Of a stretch of DNA of 8,689 nucleotides, positions 1-6,353 are shown piece by piece. The notes below the pieces were generated by a model, which was not told the DNA's origin, ran no database searches, and was given only the letters and a program-made list of their open reading frames with translations. Position numbers and translations under genes: made by a program. Numbering within the stretch: position 1 is the stretch's first letter; every line of letters starts with the position of its first letter. Source of the DNA: Flavobacteriaceae bacterium (GTDB lineage Bacteria; Bacteroidota; Bacteroidia; Flavobacteriales; Flavobacteriaceae); contig JABSPN010000113.1 of NCBI GenBank assembly GCA_013214425.1, forward strand, positions 1 to 8,689, in the 5' to 3' direction.

Positions 1-1318
1 GATGTGGATAATCCATCACTGAAGCTCTATTATTGGTACTGGCAGCAAAATTATGTGCAAAACCAATCGTATGACCAATTTCATGAGCCGACAATTGTCT
101 TATTCTTGCCAATGACATATCTAACATTTGCTTGTGATTATCATCTCGTTGAGCAAAAGGCTTATTCATCAATGCTTGGGCGATCAAAAAATCCTGACGA
201 ATCCTTAAACTTCCTAGACTTACATGTCCTTTTAATATTTCTCCTGTTCTTGGATCTATCACACTTCCTCCGTAACTCCATCCTCTAGTAGAACGGTGTA
301 CCCACTGAATCACATTATAACGTATATCCATAGGATCTGCATTATCTGGTAATATTCTTACCTGAAATGCATTTTTAAATCCGATAGATTCAAAAGCCTG
401 ATTCCACCAACGCCCACCTTCCAGTAAAGCAGATCTTATTGGTTCTGGAGTTCCATTGTCTAAATAATAGATAATCGGTTCTTTGGCTTCACTTACAGCT
501 ACAGTAGGATCTTTCTTTTCTAAACGATGACGGGTAATATATCTTTTGTTGATAGGGGCTTCTACTGGAGTCGCATAATCTAAATAAGAAATTGTCAAAC
601 ACCCACTTCTTGGGTCATATACGCGCTTTTTATACTTATCATCTGGAAGTTCTATAAAAGATTTGTGCTGAATAACAGAAACGAGGTTCGGGTTTGGACT
701 TACTGATCTTATTTCTCCTCCTATAGCCTTTCCACTAAAAGTTAGCAAAGCTTCAAACTCAACATTTTTTGGAAAAGCTTTAGTGTTTTCCATGGCCAGA
801 GCACTTTTACTTCTATCGACAGAATAACTTCCTTGTTTCCCCAAACGTAATCTAGCTGCTACGCCATGAGCATCTTGCATTAAGAAACTCGTTAAATCAA
901 TAATATAAGTATTCTCCTTGGTTTCTTTTATAGGAAAACCGTGTAATACTGATTTAGCAAAAGCTTGTTCTACAGACTTCTTCTCTAACTTATTATCTGT
1001 AATTGCTCTATACCTTAAGTTTGGTTGGACAAGGAGTAATTTATTCCCTGCTTTTTTAAAGTACACTACTTGTTCATTTCCTAATTGTCCTCTATCCAAA
1101 CCGATATCATTACTACCAACACCACTGCTCAGAGAATATACATATAGAAATTCTTTGTTTAATTCATCGACTTCTAAATATATTTTATCTTCAGATTCAT
1201 CATAGAAAAATTTGAAAAGTCCTTGAAATGATTTGATTCCTTCTTTTTCAGAAATAGATTGTGAAAAGGTTAATGAGGTTATTAAAAAAAAACTGATGAA
1301 ATAGAAAATCTTCTTCAT
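1..1318 (-). CDS. Secreted zinc metallopeptidase, DUF5117/DUF4953 family (N-terminal part, runs off the left edge)
   Basis: The minus strand is open from an ATG at 1318 to base 1, giving 439 residues with no stop. Residues 1-20 form a signal peptide (MKKIFYFISFFLITSLTFSQ), so the protein is exported. The middle (about 30-260) resembles the DUF5117 module. Residues 340-365 carry the family's conserved W-H-R-S-T-R-G-W and DPRTGEI stretches. Residues 412-422 are the extended zinc site HEIGHTIGFAH: His412, His416 and His422 would bind zinc and Glu413 would be the catalytic base. A Met-turn-like SVMDYPH follows, with Met435. Family members usually run to 800 residues or more, so about half is missing here because the window ends, not because of a mutation. 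No Shine-Dalgarno precedes the start, which is normal for Bacteroidota. The substrate is unknown; an extracellular or periplasmic protease is the likely role. The catalytic class is seen directly; the family name is from recognition. Confidence 0.93.
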   Translation of the reverse strand, partial: MKKIFYFISFFLITSLTFSQSISEKEGIKSFQGLFKFFYDESEDKIYLEVDELNKEFLYVYSLSSGVGSNDIGLDRGQLGNEQVVYFKKAGNKLLLVQPNLRYRAITDNKLEKKSVEQAFAKSVLHGFPIKETKENTYIIDLTSFLMQDAHGVAARLRLGKQGSYSVDRSKSALAMENTKAFPKNVEFEALLTFSGKAIGGEIRSVSPNPNLVSVIQHKSFIELPDDKYKKRVYDPRSGCLTISYLDYATPVEAPINKRYITRHRLEKKDPTVAVSEAKEPIIYYLDNGTPEPIRSALLEGGRWWNQAFESIGFKNAFQVRILPDNADPMDIRYNVIQWVHRSTRGWSYGGSVIDPRTGEILKGHVSLGSLRIRQDFLIAQALMNKPFAQRDDNHKQMLDMSLARIRQLSAHEIGHTIGFAHNFAASTNNRASVMDYPH

Positions 1319-1350
1319 GGAATAAAATTTTCCATAAAGCTATAAAAATG

Positions 1351-1390
1351 AAAAATAATAAAAGAATAAATAGGCTGTTTTTAGAAACAG
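1351..1390 (-). terminator. Possible weak terminator after the 31-codon gene
   Basis: On the minus strand a 6-bp stem CTGTTT/AAACAG (1385-1390 with 1375-1380, four-base loop) is followed by a U-rich but interrupted stretch, 1374 down to 1351. It lies about 65 bases past the stop of the small gene at 1454 and before the metallopeptidase start at 1318. The stem is short and AT-rich, so it may be inactive. If it does work, it would separate the two transcripts. Confidence 0.25.
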
Positions 1391-1453
1391 GAATTGATTG
1401 GTTGAGGTTAAAAACTCCAACAGAATTAATTTTGGGTATATCCTACAAATACA

Positions 1454-1549
1454 TTATCCTAGTAAGAAATAGCAAACAACTAGTGCAACTAATGCTATTC
1501 CAAAAACAACGTATTTAATTTTTTCTGAAGTTTGTTCTGATGTATCCAT
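1454..1549 (-). CDS. 31-residue single-pass membrane peptide, copy A of a paralogous pair
   Basis: The ATG at 1549 opens a 31-codon frame ending in TAA at 1454-1456. Residues 1-12 are polar (MDTSEQTSEKIK). Residues 13-31 are an uninterrupted hydrophobic segment with one cysteine (Cys26), consistent with a single membrane helix having a short polar N-terminus. The peptide aligns without gaps to the one encoded at 1776-1874: 14 of 31 residues are identical, including Q6, S8-E9, I11-K12-Y13, V15-F16, L20 and the LVVC core at 23-26. Six of the 14 identical residues use different synonymous codons, which argues that both copies are translated and under selection. No Shine-Dalgarno is present; an A-rich run (1551-1560 on the plus strand is T-rich) precedes the start. 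I do not recognise the family. Options include a small membrane regulator or a type I toxin-like peptide; none is demonstrated. Confidence 0.7.
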   Translation of the reverse strand: MDTSEQTSEKIKYVVFGIALVALVVCYFLLG

Positions 1550-1775
1550 GACTTTTTTTTTATAATTACATAAAGTTAATAATTTAAATATCAGATTTTT
1601 AAAAACCGCTTAAAATAGTATACTAAACGAGTATATTAACGACGAACGTCGTTTTTAATCGATTAACACACATGACCCCTAAAAGCTAAGGCTTTAGATA
1701 GATACAGGTAGTAGTAGTTTAGTTGGTTAGGAGAGTGGTAGAATAAAATAGTTTGGAATTAAATAGCTCTAGTTA
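1550..1775. other. Spacer between the two small membrane-peptide genes
   Basis: I find no credible open frame here on either strand; the longest minus-strand ATG frame that I see (near 1674) is about 16 codons. It holds the 5' region of copy A, a perfect short hairpin at 1638-1653 (listed separately), and an imperfect one, CTAAAAGC/GCTTTAG with a bulged A, at 1679-1697. The stretch 1700-1740 is rich in GTAG/TTAG on the plus strand with no structure that I can assign. A small RNA is possible but has no direct support. Confidence 0.5.
1638..1656 (+). repeat. Short perfect hairpin with T tract between the small genes
   Basis: AACGAC (1638-1643) pairs with GTCGTT (1648-1653) around the loop GAAC, and the T run continues to 1656. 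On the plus strand this has the shape of a minimal intrinsic terminator, but no plus-strand gene lies upstream. It sits about 90 bases before the copy A start on the minus strand, so it could equally be an operator-like inverted repeat or part of a leader. The stem is only 6 bp. Confidence 0.35.
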
Positions 1776-1874
1776 TCATGAGTTAAACACATAAAAACAT
1801 ACTACTAATGTAATTAAACCTACAGCAAATACTGTATATTTAATAATTTCTGAAACTTGATTTGTTGAATTCAT
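1776..1874 (-). CDS. 32-residue single-pass membrane peptide, copy B of a paralogous pair
   Basis: The ATG at 1874 opens a 32-codon frame that stops at TGA 1776-1778. Layout matches copy A: a polar N-terminus (MNSTNQVSEIIK), then a hydrophobic helix from Tyr13 to about Phe30 with Cys26 at the same position, ending in Asn-Ser. Gapless alignment to copy A gives 14 identical residues of 31 plus many conservative exchanges (D/N, T/S, I/V, Y/F). The conserved cysteine in the membrane core and the S-E-x-I-K-Y motif at the membrane boundary are the best family signature. It is divergently oriented to prfB, with 185 bases between the two starts, and in the same direction as copy A, 226 bases upstream of it. 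The tandem arrangement suggests local gene duplication. Function is unknown; it falls below the length cut-off of most gene finders and so may be unannotated. Confidence 0.7.
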   Translation of the reverse strand: MNSTNQVSEIIKYTVFAVGLITLVVCFYVFNS

Positions 1875-2033
1875 AATGCACTTGTTTTTGTTATACACTT
1901 ATTCCATTGCAAAAGTCGGGCCTAAGGTTTTTTGTGGTCGATAAACTCCCTAAATTTTCGTTTAAATACGGGCTTTAACAAAATCTTATGAAGAAAATCA
2001 TCGGTAAACGTTTTAAATCAAGGGTTGAAATGT

Positions 2034-2041
2034 TACTTTTG
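2034..2041 (+). promoter_or_regulatory. Candidate -7 promoter element of prfB (TAnnTTTG type)
   Basis: TACTTTTG matches the Bacteroidota housekeeping -7 consensus TAnnTTTG exactly and ends 18 bases before the prfB start at 2060, implying a very short leader. The expected TTG-type -33 element is not clear upstream, where the region around 2010-2017 is only GTTTTAAA. The match is seen; promoter activity is inferred. Confidence 0.45.
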
Positions 2042-2059
2042 CTTACTAAAATCATAAAA

Positions 2060-3158
2060 ATGATTACTACAGAAACTATTACCAATCTTAGAGAGCGCCT
2101 GGTTGCGTTAAGGAGGTATCTTTGACATTGATGCCAAAAAAATAGAGATTACCAACGAAGAAGAAAAAACATTCGATCCTAACTTTTGGAACAACCCTAA
2201 AGAAGCAGAGATTCTTATGAAGTCACTGCGAAGTATGAAAAAATGGGTAGCCGATTATAATACATCTGTTAATTTAGTTGATGAACTTGAAGTGCTCATA
2301 GAATTCCATAAAGAGGGAGATATAGATACTGATGAAGTTTCTTATCACCATCAAAAAACATTTGACTTTATAGAAAATCTGGAATTCAGAAATATGATGT
2401 CAGATGAAGGGGATAGTATGTATGCTGTTTTACAAATCACTGCTGGTGCAGGCGGTACAGAAAGTTGTGATTGGGCAGAGATGCTAATGCGTATGTATTT
2501 AATGTATTGTGAAAATCAAGGATTTAAGGTAAAAGAACTTAATTATCAGGCTGGAGATGTCGCAGGGATTAAAACTGTAGAATTGGAAATTCAGGGTGAT
2601 TATGCCTTCGGATGGTTAAAAGGGGAAAATGGCGTACACCGATTAGTAAGAATATCGCCTTTCGATATTAACGCCAAAAGACATACTTCTTTTGCTTCCG
2701 TTTATGTTTATCCGCTCGTTGATGATACGATTGAAATTGAAATCAATCCTGCAGATATTGAAATCACTACCGCAAGATCTAGTGGTGCTGGAGGTCAGAA
2801 TGTAAATAAGGTAGAAACAAAGGTTCAGCTTACTCATAAACCAACTGGGATTCAAATCGCCTGTCAGGAAACACGTTCGCAACAAGACAATAGAACAAGA
2901 GCCATGCAGATGTTAAAGTCTCAACTTTATGAGATAGAATTAAAAAAACGTCAAGAAGCCAGAAGTGATATTGAAGCTTCCAAAATGAAAATAGAATGGG
3001 GTTCTCAAATCAGAAATTATGTGATGCATCCTTATAAACTAGTTAAGGACGTAAGAACCAAACATGAAACAGCTAATGTTGATGATGTGATGAATGGAAA
3101 ACTAGACCCTTTCCTGAAAGAATACCTGATGTTAATTGGACAAAAAAGTGAAGGGTAA
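2060..3158 (+). CDS. prfB: Peptide chain release factor 2, made by programmed +1 frameshift
   Basis: RF2 recognises UGA and UAA stop codons in the ribosomal A site and triggers peptide release. Translation starts at ATG 2060 and reads 21 codons (MITTETITNLRERLVALRRYL), then meets an in-frame TGA at 2123-2125. A +1 slip on CTT moves the ribosome to GAC at 2124, and the frame then stays open to the stop at 3156-3158. The product is 365 residues, the same length as E. coli RF2. The stop-recognition tripeptide SPF is at 199-201, and the catalytic GGQ is at 244-246 within SGAGGQNVN. Ser240 occupies the position of E. coli residue 246, where Ala/Ser forms are the common, efficient type. An in-frame upstream ATG at 1988 exists, but the candidate promoter at 2034-2041 lies inside that extension and RF2 proteins normally begin at the MITT-type start. 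A caller ignoring the shift would wrongly start at internal Met 2217. Confidence 0.97.
2111..2126 (+). promoter_or_regulatory. RF2 programmed +1 frameshift site
   Basis: The string AGGAGGTATCTTTGAC has every part of the classical RF2 recoding site. AGGAGG (2111-2116) is a Shine-Dalgarno-like stimulator three bases upstream of the slippery codon CTT (2120-2122). Then come the poorly terminating TGA stop (2123-2125) and a C in the next position. When RF2 is scarce the ribosome pauses at UGA and slips from CUU to UUU, restoring RF2 synthesis; when RF2 is plentiful a 21-residue peptide is released. This is autoregulation by the product. The spacing between AGGAGG and CTT equals that in E. coli (AGG GGG TAT CTT TGA C). 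Confidence 0.96.
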
Positions 3159-3181
3159 ATATCGATAGTATCATATCGAAT

Positions 3182-3278
3182 GATTCTGACATTCTGAGCT
3201 TGACAAAGTGTAACAGAATCGTATCGAGATATAGCAACTTCTCGATACATCCCAAATAATTGGGACACTCGAAGTGAC
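3182..3278. repeat. Run of tandem hairpins resembling flavobacterial dispersed intergenic repeats
   Basis: Four inverted repeats lie almost end to end: GATTCTG/CAGAATC (3182-3188 with 3214-3220), GTATCGAGA/TCTCGATAC (3221-3229 with 3240-3248, perfect 9 bp), TCCCAA/TTGGGA (3250-3255 with 3260-3265, loop ATAA) and CACT/AGTG (3266-3269 with 3273-3276). The pieces ATTCTGAGCTTGACAAAG, CTTCTCGATACA and CACTCGAAGTGAC look like short sequences I recall as scattered in intergenic regions of many flavobacterial genomes. No hairpin has a good T tract, so the block is a poor terminator. It separates prfB from the ArsC-family gene, and frames crossing it on the minus strand are not credible genes. The structure is seen; the link to a dispersed repeat family is from memory. 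Confidence 0.65.
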
Positions 3279-3312
3279 CAAAATTGAGAATTAATTATTA
3301 ATCAAACTCAGC

Positions 3313-3651
3313 ATGAAAATATATCATAACCCAAGATGTCGTAAATCAAGAGAAACTCTTGAACTAATTGAAAACGAAGGGAAAGAAGTAGAAATCGTTA
3401 AATATTTAGAGACGATTCCTTCTAAAGACGAATTAATTAATTTGATCAATTTATTAGGGATCAAACCCATAGATCTGGTAAGGAAAAATGAAGCCATTTG
3501 GAAAGAGCACTACAAAGGTAAAGCGCTTAGTGATTCAGAAATTGTTAACGTTATGCTCAGTAATCCTAAACTCATTGAAAGACCAATAGTTGTGTCTGGA
3601 AATAAGGCTGTTTTGGGTAGACCACCACAAAATGTTTTATCACTATTTTAA
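3313..3651 (+). CDS. ArsC-family (arsenate reductase-like) thioredoxin-fold protein
   Basis: This 112-residue cytoplasmic protein belongs to the ArsC/YffB thioredoxin-fold family. The N-terminal active-site loop is HNPRCRKSR, with the nucleophilic Cys9 and Ser12 matching Cys12 and Ser15 of plasmid ArsC (HNPACGTSR). The three arginines that bind the oxyanion in ArsC have counterparts at Arg57 (DLVRKNE), Arg90 (ERPIVV) and Arg103 (LGRPPQN). Family members are about 110-140 residues, so it is complete but compact. No arsR, arsB/acr3 or other arsenic gene is nearby, so a true arsenate-detoxifying role is uncertain; many lone chromosomal members have no proven substrate. The electron donor is also unknown, since classical ArsC uses glutathione/glutaredoxin. 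The ATG at 3313 has no Shine-Dalgarno. The gene lies 154 bases after prfB and 88 bases before the receptor gene in the same direction, so co-transcription is possible. Confidence 0.9.
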   Translation: MKIYHNPRCRKSRETLELIENEGKEVEIVKYLETIPSKDELINLINLLGIKPIDLVRKNEAIWKEHYKGKALSDSEIVNVMLSNPKLIERPIVVSGNKAVLGRPPQNVLSLF

Positions 3652-3652
3652 C

Positions 3653-3723
3653 AAATTCGGAGAGATCATTAACACTAATTAACCTAATTACATTTAAGCA
3701 AGTAGTAGTTTTACACCGAATTT
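3653..3723 (+). promoter_or_regulatory. Inverted repeat and phased ATTAAC repeats ahead of the receptor gene
   Basis: The short gap between the ArsC-family stop and the receptor start is bracketed by a perfect 8-bp inverted repeat, AAATTCGG (3653-3660) and CCGAATTT (3716-3723), 55 bases apart. Inside it are three similar elements: ATTAAC at 3668-3673, ATTAAC at 3678-3683 and ATTAC at 3687-3691, spaced 10 and 9 bases, about one helical turn. These could be protein-binding half-sites or a long stem in the mRNA leader that brings the receptor start closer. All pattern elements are visible; a regulatory role is inference, and AT-rich DNA makes chance matches likely. Confidence 0.3.
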
Positions 3724-3739
3724 CAAAATTGCTTTAATT

Positions 3740-6298
3740 GTGGTAACACTTACAAGAAATCTTATCTATTTCGTCATTTTTTTAGTTTCTATATTGGCAG
3801 TAGCTCAAAATAGAGGTCCAAGAGTTGGAAATGTCAAAATATATACCCTATCTGGGAATGTAATAGATGTAGAATCTCAAGAACCTCTTGAGTATGCTAC
3901 TATAGTCATTCAAAACTCTGAAAATCCTTCAGAAGTAACAGGAGGTATTACAGATAGTAATGGAAAATTCTCTATTGAAGTTAAACAGGGAACTTATAAT
4001 ATTTCAATAGATTTCATTTCTTTTAAATCGTATAAGTTAGAAAACAAAACTTTAACAGCCGATCTTAACCTCGGAACAGTTCAACTAGATATTAACTCTG
4101 AGCAATTGGATGAAGTTGAAGTTGTTGCTGAAAAAAGTACTGTTGAAATTAAATTAGACAAACGTATCTATAACGTTGGTAAAGACATGACTGTTAAAGG
4201 TGGTACCGCTGCAGACGTTTTAGATAATGTTCCCTCTGTATCTGTTGATGTAGAAGGAAATGTAAGTTTAAGAGGAAATGAGAATGTACGAATTCTTATT
4301 AATGGTAAACCTTCGGGATTAATTGGTTTAAGTTCTACGGAAGCTTTAAGACAATTCCCTGCCGATGCTATTTTAAAAGTTGAAGTGATTACGAGTCCGT
4401 CAGCACGATATGACGCTGAAGGAACTGCTGGTATCCTAAATATTATTTTAAGAAAAGGGAAAGGTGACGGATTTAACGGTTCGCTTACTGCTACTGGTGG
4501 AACTCCTGAATTATATGGTTTGGCTGGAAATGCAAACTATAGAAACAAAGGCGTTAATATTTTTACTAATGCAGGATTCAGATCAAGAACAGGTCCGGGA
4601 AACTCATCAGTAGACGCAACCTATTTAGATGATACCGGTGCCGTTACAGGTTTTAGAGATGAGCGTTTAGATTACGACAGACAAAGCGATAACTTTAATG
4701 TAAACTTTGGTACTGAAGTATTTTTAACCGATAGAAGCTCTATCACTGGAACTGCCTTATACAGAACTTCTTCAGGGCAAGATATTTCTACTAATGACAT
4801 CACCGATTTTCTTGTAGATAGTACTATAGATCAAACCAGTCGTATAATTGAAATTGAAGATGAAGAAGATGATACTTTCGAATACTCATTTAACTACACA
4901 AACAACTTTGACGGAAACGGTAAAAAGTTAACACTTGATTTCCAACAAAGTTTCGGAGAAGAATTAGAACAAGCGATGGTAAGTAATACTATCCTTACTC
5001 CTACTTTATCTGATGAACCTGCAATACGAACATCGACTGACGATAGCAATGTCGAGTATTTAATAGCCGGAGATTTTGTTAAACCAATAAAAGAAAACTC
5101 GCAATTTGAAGCTGGTTTTAGATTTAATCTAGACGATCAAGAAACTATTTATACAGTAGAAAATGAAAATGCTACTGGTGGGTTTGATTTGGATACTGAT
5201 TTTTCAAACACCTTAAACTTCAAGCAAAATGTTTATGCTTTTTATTCACAATACGGAAGTAAATTGAACGACAAGTTTTCTTTCCTACTTGGTTTAAGAA
5301 CAGAGTTCACTGATATCGACATTGATTTATTAACTACTGGAGAAAACTTTGACAAAAACTTCTCGCAGGTCTTCCCTACGGTTAATTTAGGTTATGAAAT
5401 TAATGATAAGAACAGTTTAACAGCTGGTTATAGTAGAAGATTAAGAAGACCTAGATCGTGGTTCTTAAATCCCTTTAGATCATTTACAAGTTTAACAAGC
5501 TTCTTTACCGGTAATGTGGATTTAAATCCGACATTCACCAATTCATTTGACATAGGGCACTTAGTGAAATTTGGAAAAGTAACTTTAAACAGTTCTATTT
5601 ACTATCAAAGATCAATTAACAATTTTCAGTTTGTTTCAACAGAAACAGGTGATTTCTTTAATACTGATTTAAATATTGTAGTAAATCCAAATGATCCTGA
5701 TTTTGGAACTTATAACCCAGACGATTTAATTCCAGTAATTCAAAGAAGACCTATAAACTTATCGACTGAAGATCGTTATGGATTTGAATTTACTGCAAAT
5801 TATAATGTATCGAAAGCAGTTAGATTTGATGGGAGCTTTAACTTCTTTAAGTTCACTACAGATGGTGACTTCAGCTATGTGAATACTGCTGGAGAAACAA
5901 TTACTCAAAATTTTGATAACAGTAATTCTAGCTGGACAGCTCGATTTAACTCAAGAGTACGTTTACCAGGAGAAATCGATTGGCAAACACGATTATTTTA
6001 TAGAGGGGCGCAGGTCAATGCACAAAGTGAAAGTGAAGGTATCTTTTCTACCAATTTAGCTTTTAGTAAAGACTTATTTAAAGAAAAAGCCACGCTTTCA
6101 TTCAATGTAAGTGACTTATTCAATAGTAGAAAACGTAGAGCGAGAAACTTTACGCCAAGTACCGTTGCCGATAATGAGTTCCAATGGAGAGAACGACAAT
6201 TTACACTAAACTTTATCTATAGATTCAATCAGAAAAAGAAACGCCAAAGACCTCAACGAGATTATGGTGGTGAAGAAGAAGGTGGATTTGGAGCTTAA
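3740..6298 (+). CDS. TonB-dependent outer-membrane receptor with carboxypeptidase-regulatory-like N-terminal domain
   Basis: This 852-residue protein should sit in the outer membrane and import an unknown substrate using energy from TonB-ExbBD. A signal peptide covers residues 1-22 (hydrophobic core IYFVIFLVSILAVA, cleavage after AVA). Residues 36-118 form a carboxypeptidase-regulatory-like beta-sandwich (LSGNVIDVESQEPLEYATI, ITDSNGKFSI). A linker with LDEVEVVAEK at 123-132 follows. Residues about 140-238 are the plug (VLDNVPSVSVD, GNVSLRGNENVRILINGKP, VEVITSPSARYDAEGTAGILNIIL). The rest is a beta-barrel of the OMP_b-brl_3 type. After the last aromatic strand (FTLNFIYRFN) comes a Lys/Arg then Gly/Glu-rich tail of about 22 residues. 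The start is a GTG, since no in-frame ATG exists between the TAA at 3695 and the signal peptide. No SusD-like partner is adjacent, so it is not a standard SusCD glycan pair. A strong terminator follows the stop. Confidence 0.95.
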   Translation: MVTLTRNLIYFVIFLVSILAVAQNRGPRVGNVKIYTLSGNVIDVESQEPLEYATIVIQNSENPSEVTGGITDSNGKFSIEVKQGTYNISIDFISFKSYKLENKTLTADLNLGTVQLDINSEQLDEVEVVAEKSTVEIKLDKRIYNVGKDMTVKGGTAADVLDNVPSVSVDVEGNVSLRGNENVRILINGKPSGLIGLSSTEALRQFPADAILKVEVITSPSARYDAEGTAGILNIILRKGKGDGFNGSLTATGGTPELYGLAGNANYRNKGVNIFTNAGFRSRTGPGNSSVDATYLDDTGAVTGFRDERLDYDRQSDNFNVNFGTEVFLTDRSSITGTALYRTSSGQDISTNDITDFLVDSTIDQTSRIIEIEDEEDDTFEYSFNYTNNFDGNGKKLTLDFQQSFGEELEQAMVSNTILTPTLSDEPAIRTSTDDSNVEYLIAGDFVKPIKENSQFEAGFRFNLDDQETIYTVENENATGGFDLDTDFSNTLNFKQNVYAFYSQYGSKLNDKFSFLLGLRTEFTDIDIDLLTTGENFDKNFSQVFPTVNLGYEINDKNSLTAGYSRRLRRPRSWFLNPFRSFTSLTSFFTGNVDLNPTFTNSFDIGHLVKFGKVTLNSSIYYQRSINNFQFVSTETGDFFNTDLNIVVNPNDPDFGTYNPDDLIPVIQRRPINLSTEDRYGFEFTANYNVSKAVRFDGSFNFFKFTTDGDFSYVNTAGETITQNFDNSNSSWTARFNSRVRLPGEIDWQTRLFYRGAQVNAQSESEGIFSTNLAFSKDLFKEKATLSFNVSDLFNSRKRRARNFTPSTVADNEFQWRERQFTLNFIYRFNQKKKRQRPQRDYGGEEEGGFGA

Positions 6299-6307
6299 AA
6301 TAATTTC

Positions 6308-6336
6308 AAAGGAGTGTTTAAACACTCCTTTTTTTT
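6308..6336 (+). terminator. Strong intrinsic terminator of the receptor gene
   Basis: A perfect palindrome, AAAGGAGTGTTT followed by its reverse complement (6308-6331), runs into eight T residues (6329-6336) ten bases after the receptor stop. The central TTTAAA would form the loop over a stem of about nine base pairs. This is a clear rho-independent terminator on the plus strand. Confidence 0.92.
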
Positions 6337-6353
6337 GCTAAATTATATACAAT

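Noticed and set aside
4..288. Plus-strand 94-codon frame at the left end
   Set aside because: It lies antisense to the HEIGHTIGFAH-bearing part of the metallopeptidase and shows no protein-family likeness.
918..1205. Plus-strand 95-codon frame inside the metallopeptidase
   Set aside because: Antisense shadow of the DUF5117 region; composition is rich in Ser/Leu/Phe, typical of a reverse-frame artefact.
1988..2059. Upstream in-frame ATG at 1988 that would extend RF2 by 24 residues
   Set aside because: The TAnnTTTG promoter match at 2034-2041 lies within the extension, the added residues are not RF2-like, and the start at 2060 gives exactly the usual RF2 length of 365.
2217..3158. prfB beginning at the internal Met at 2217
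   Set aside because: This arises only if the programmed frameshift is ignored. The 31 codons before it (from GAC 2124) and the 21 zero-frame codons are clearly RF2 sequence.
2643..3268. Three minus-strand frames across the end of prfB and the following gap
   Set aside because: They overlap the conserved RF2 domain 3 on the opposite strand and the hairpin repeat; none resembles a known protein.
3940..3948. Second AGGAGGTAT string inside the receptor gene, like the prfB recoding site
   Set aside because: It is followed by TACAGATAG, not CTTTGAC, has no in-frame stop, and simply encodes Thr-Gly-Gly-Ile of the carboxypeptidase-regulatory-like domain.
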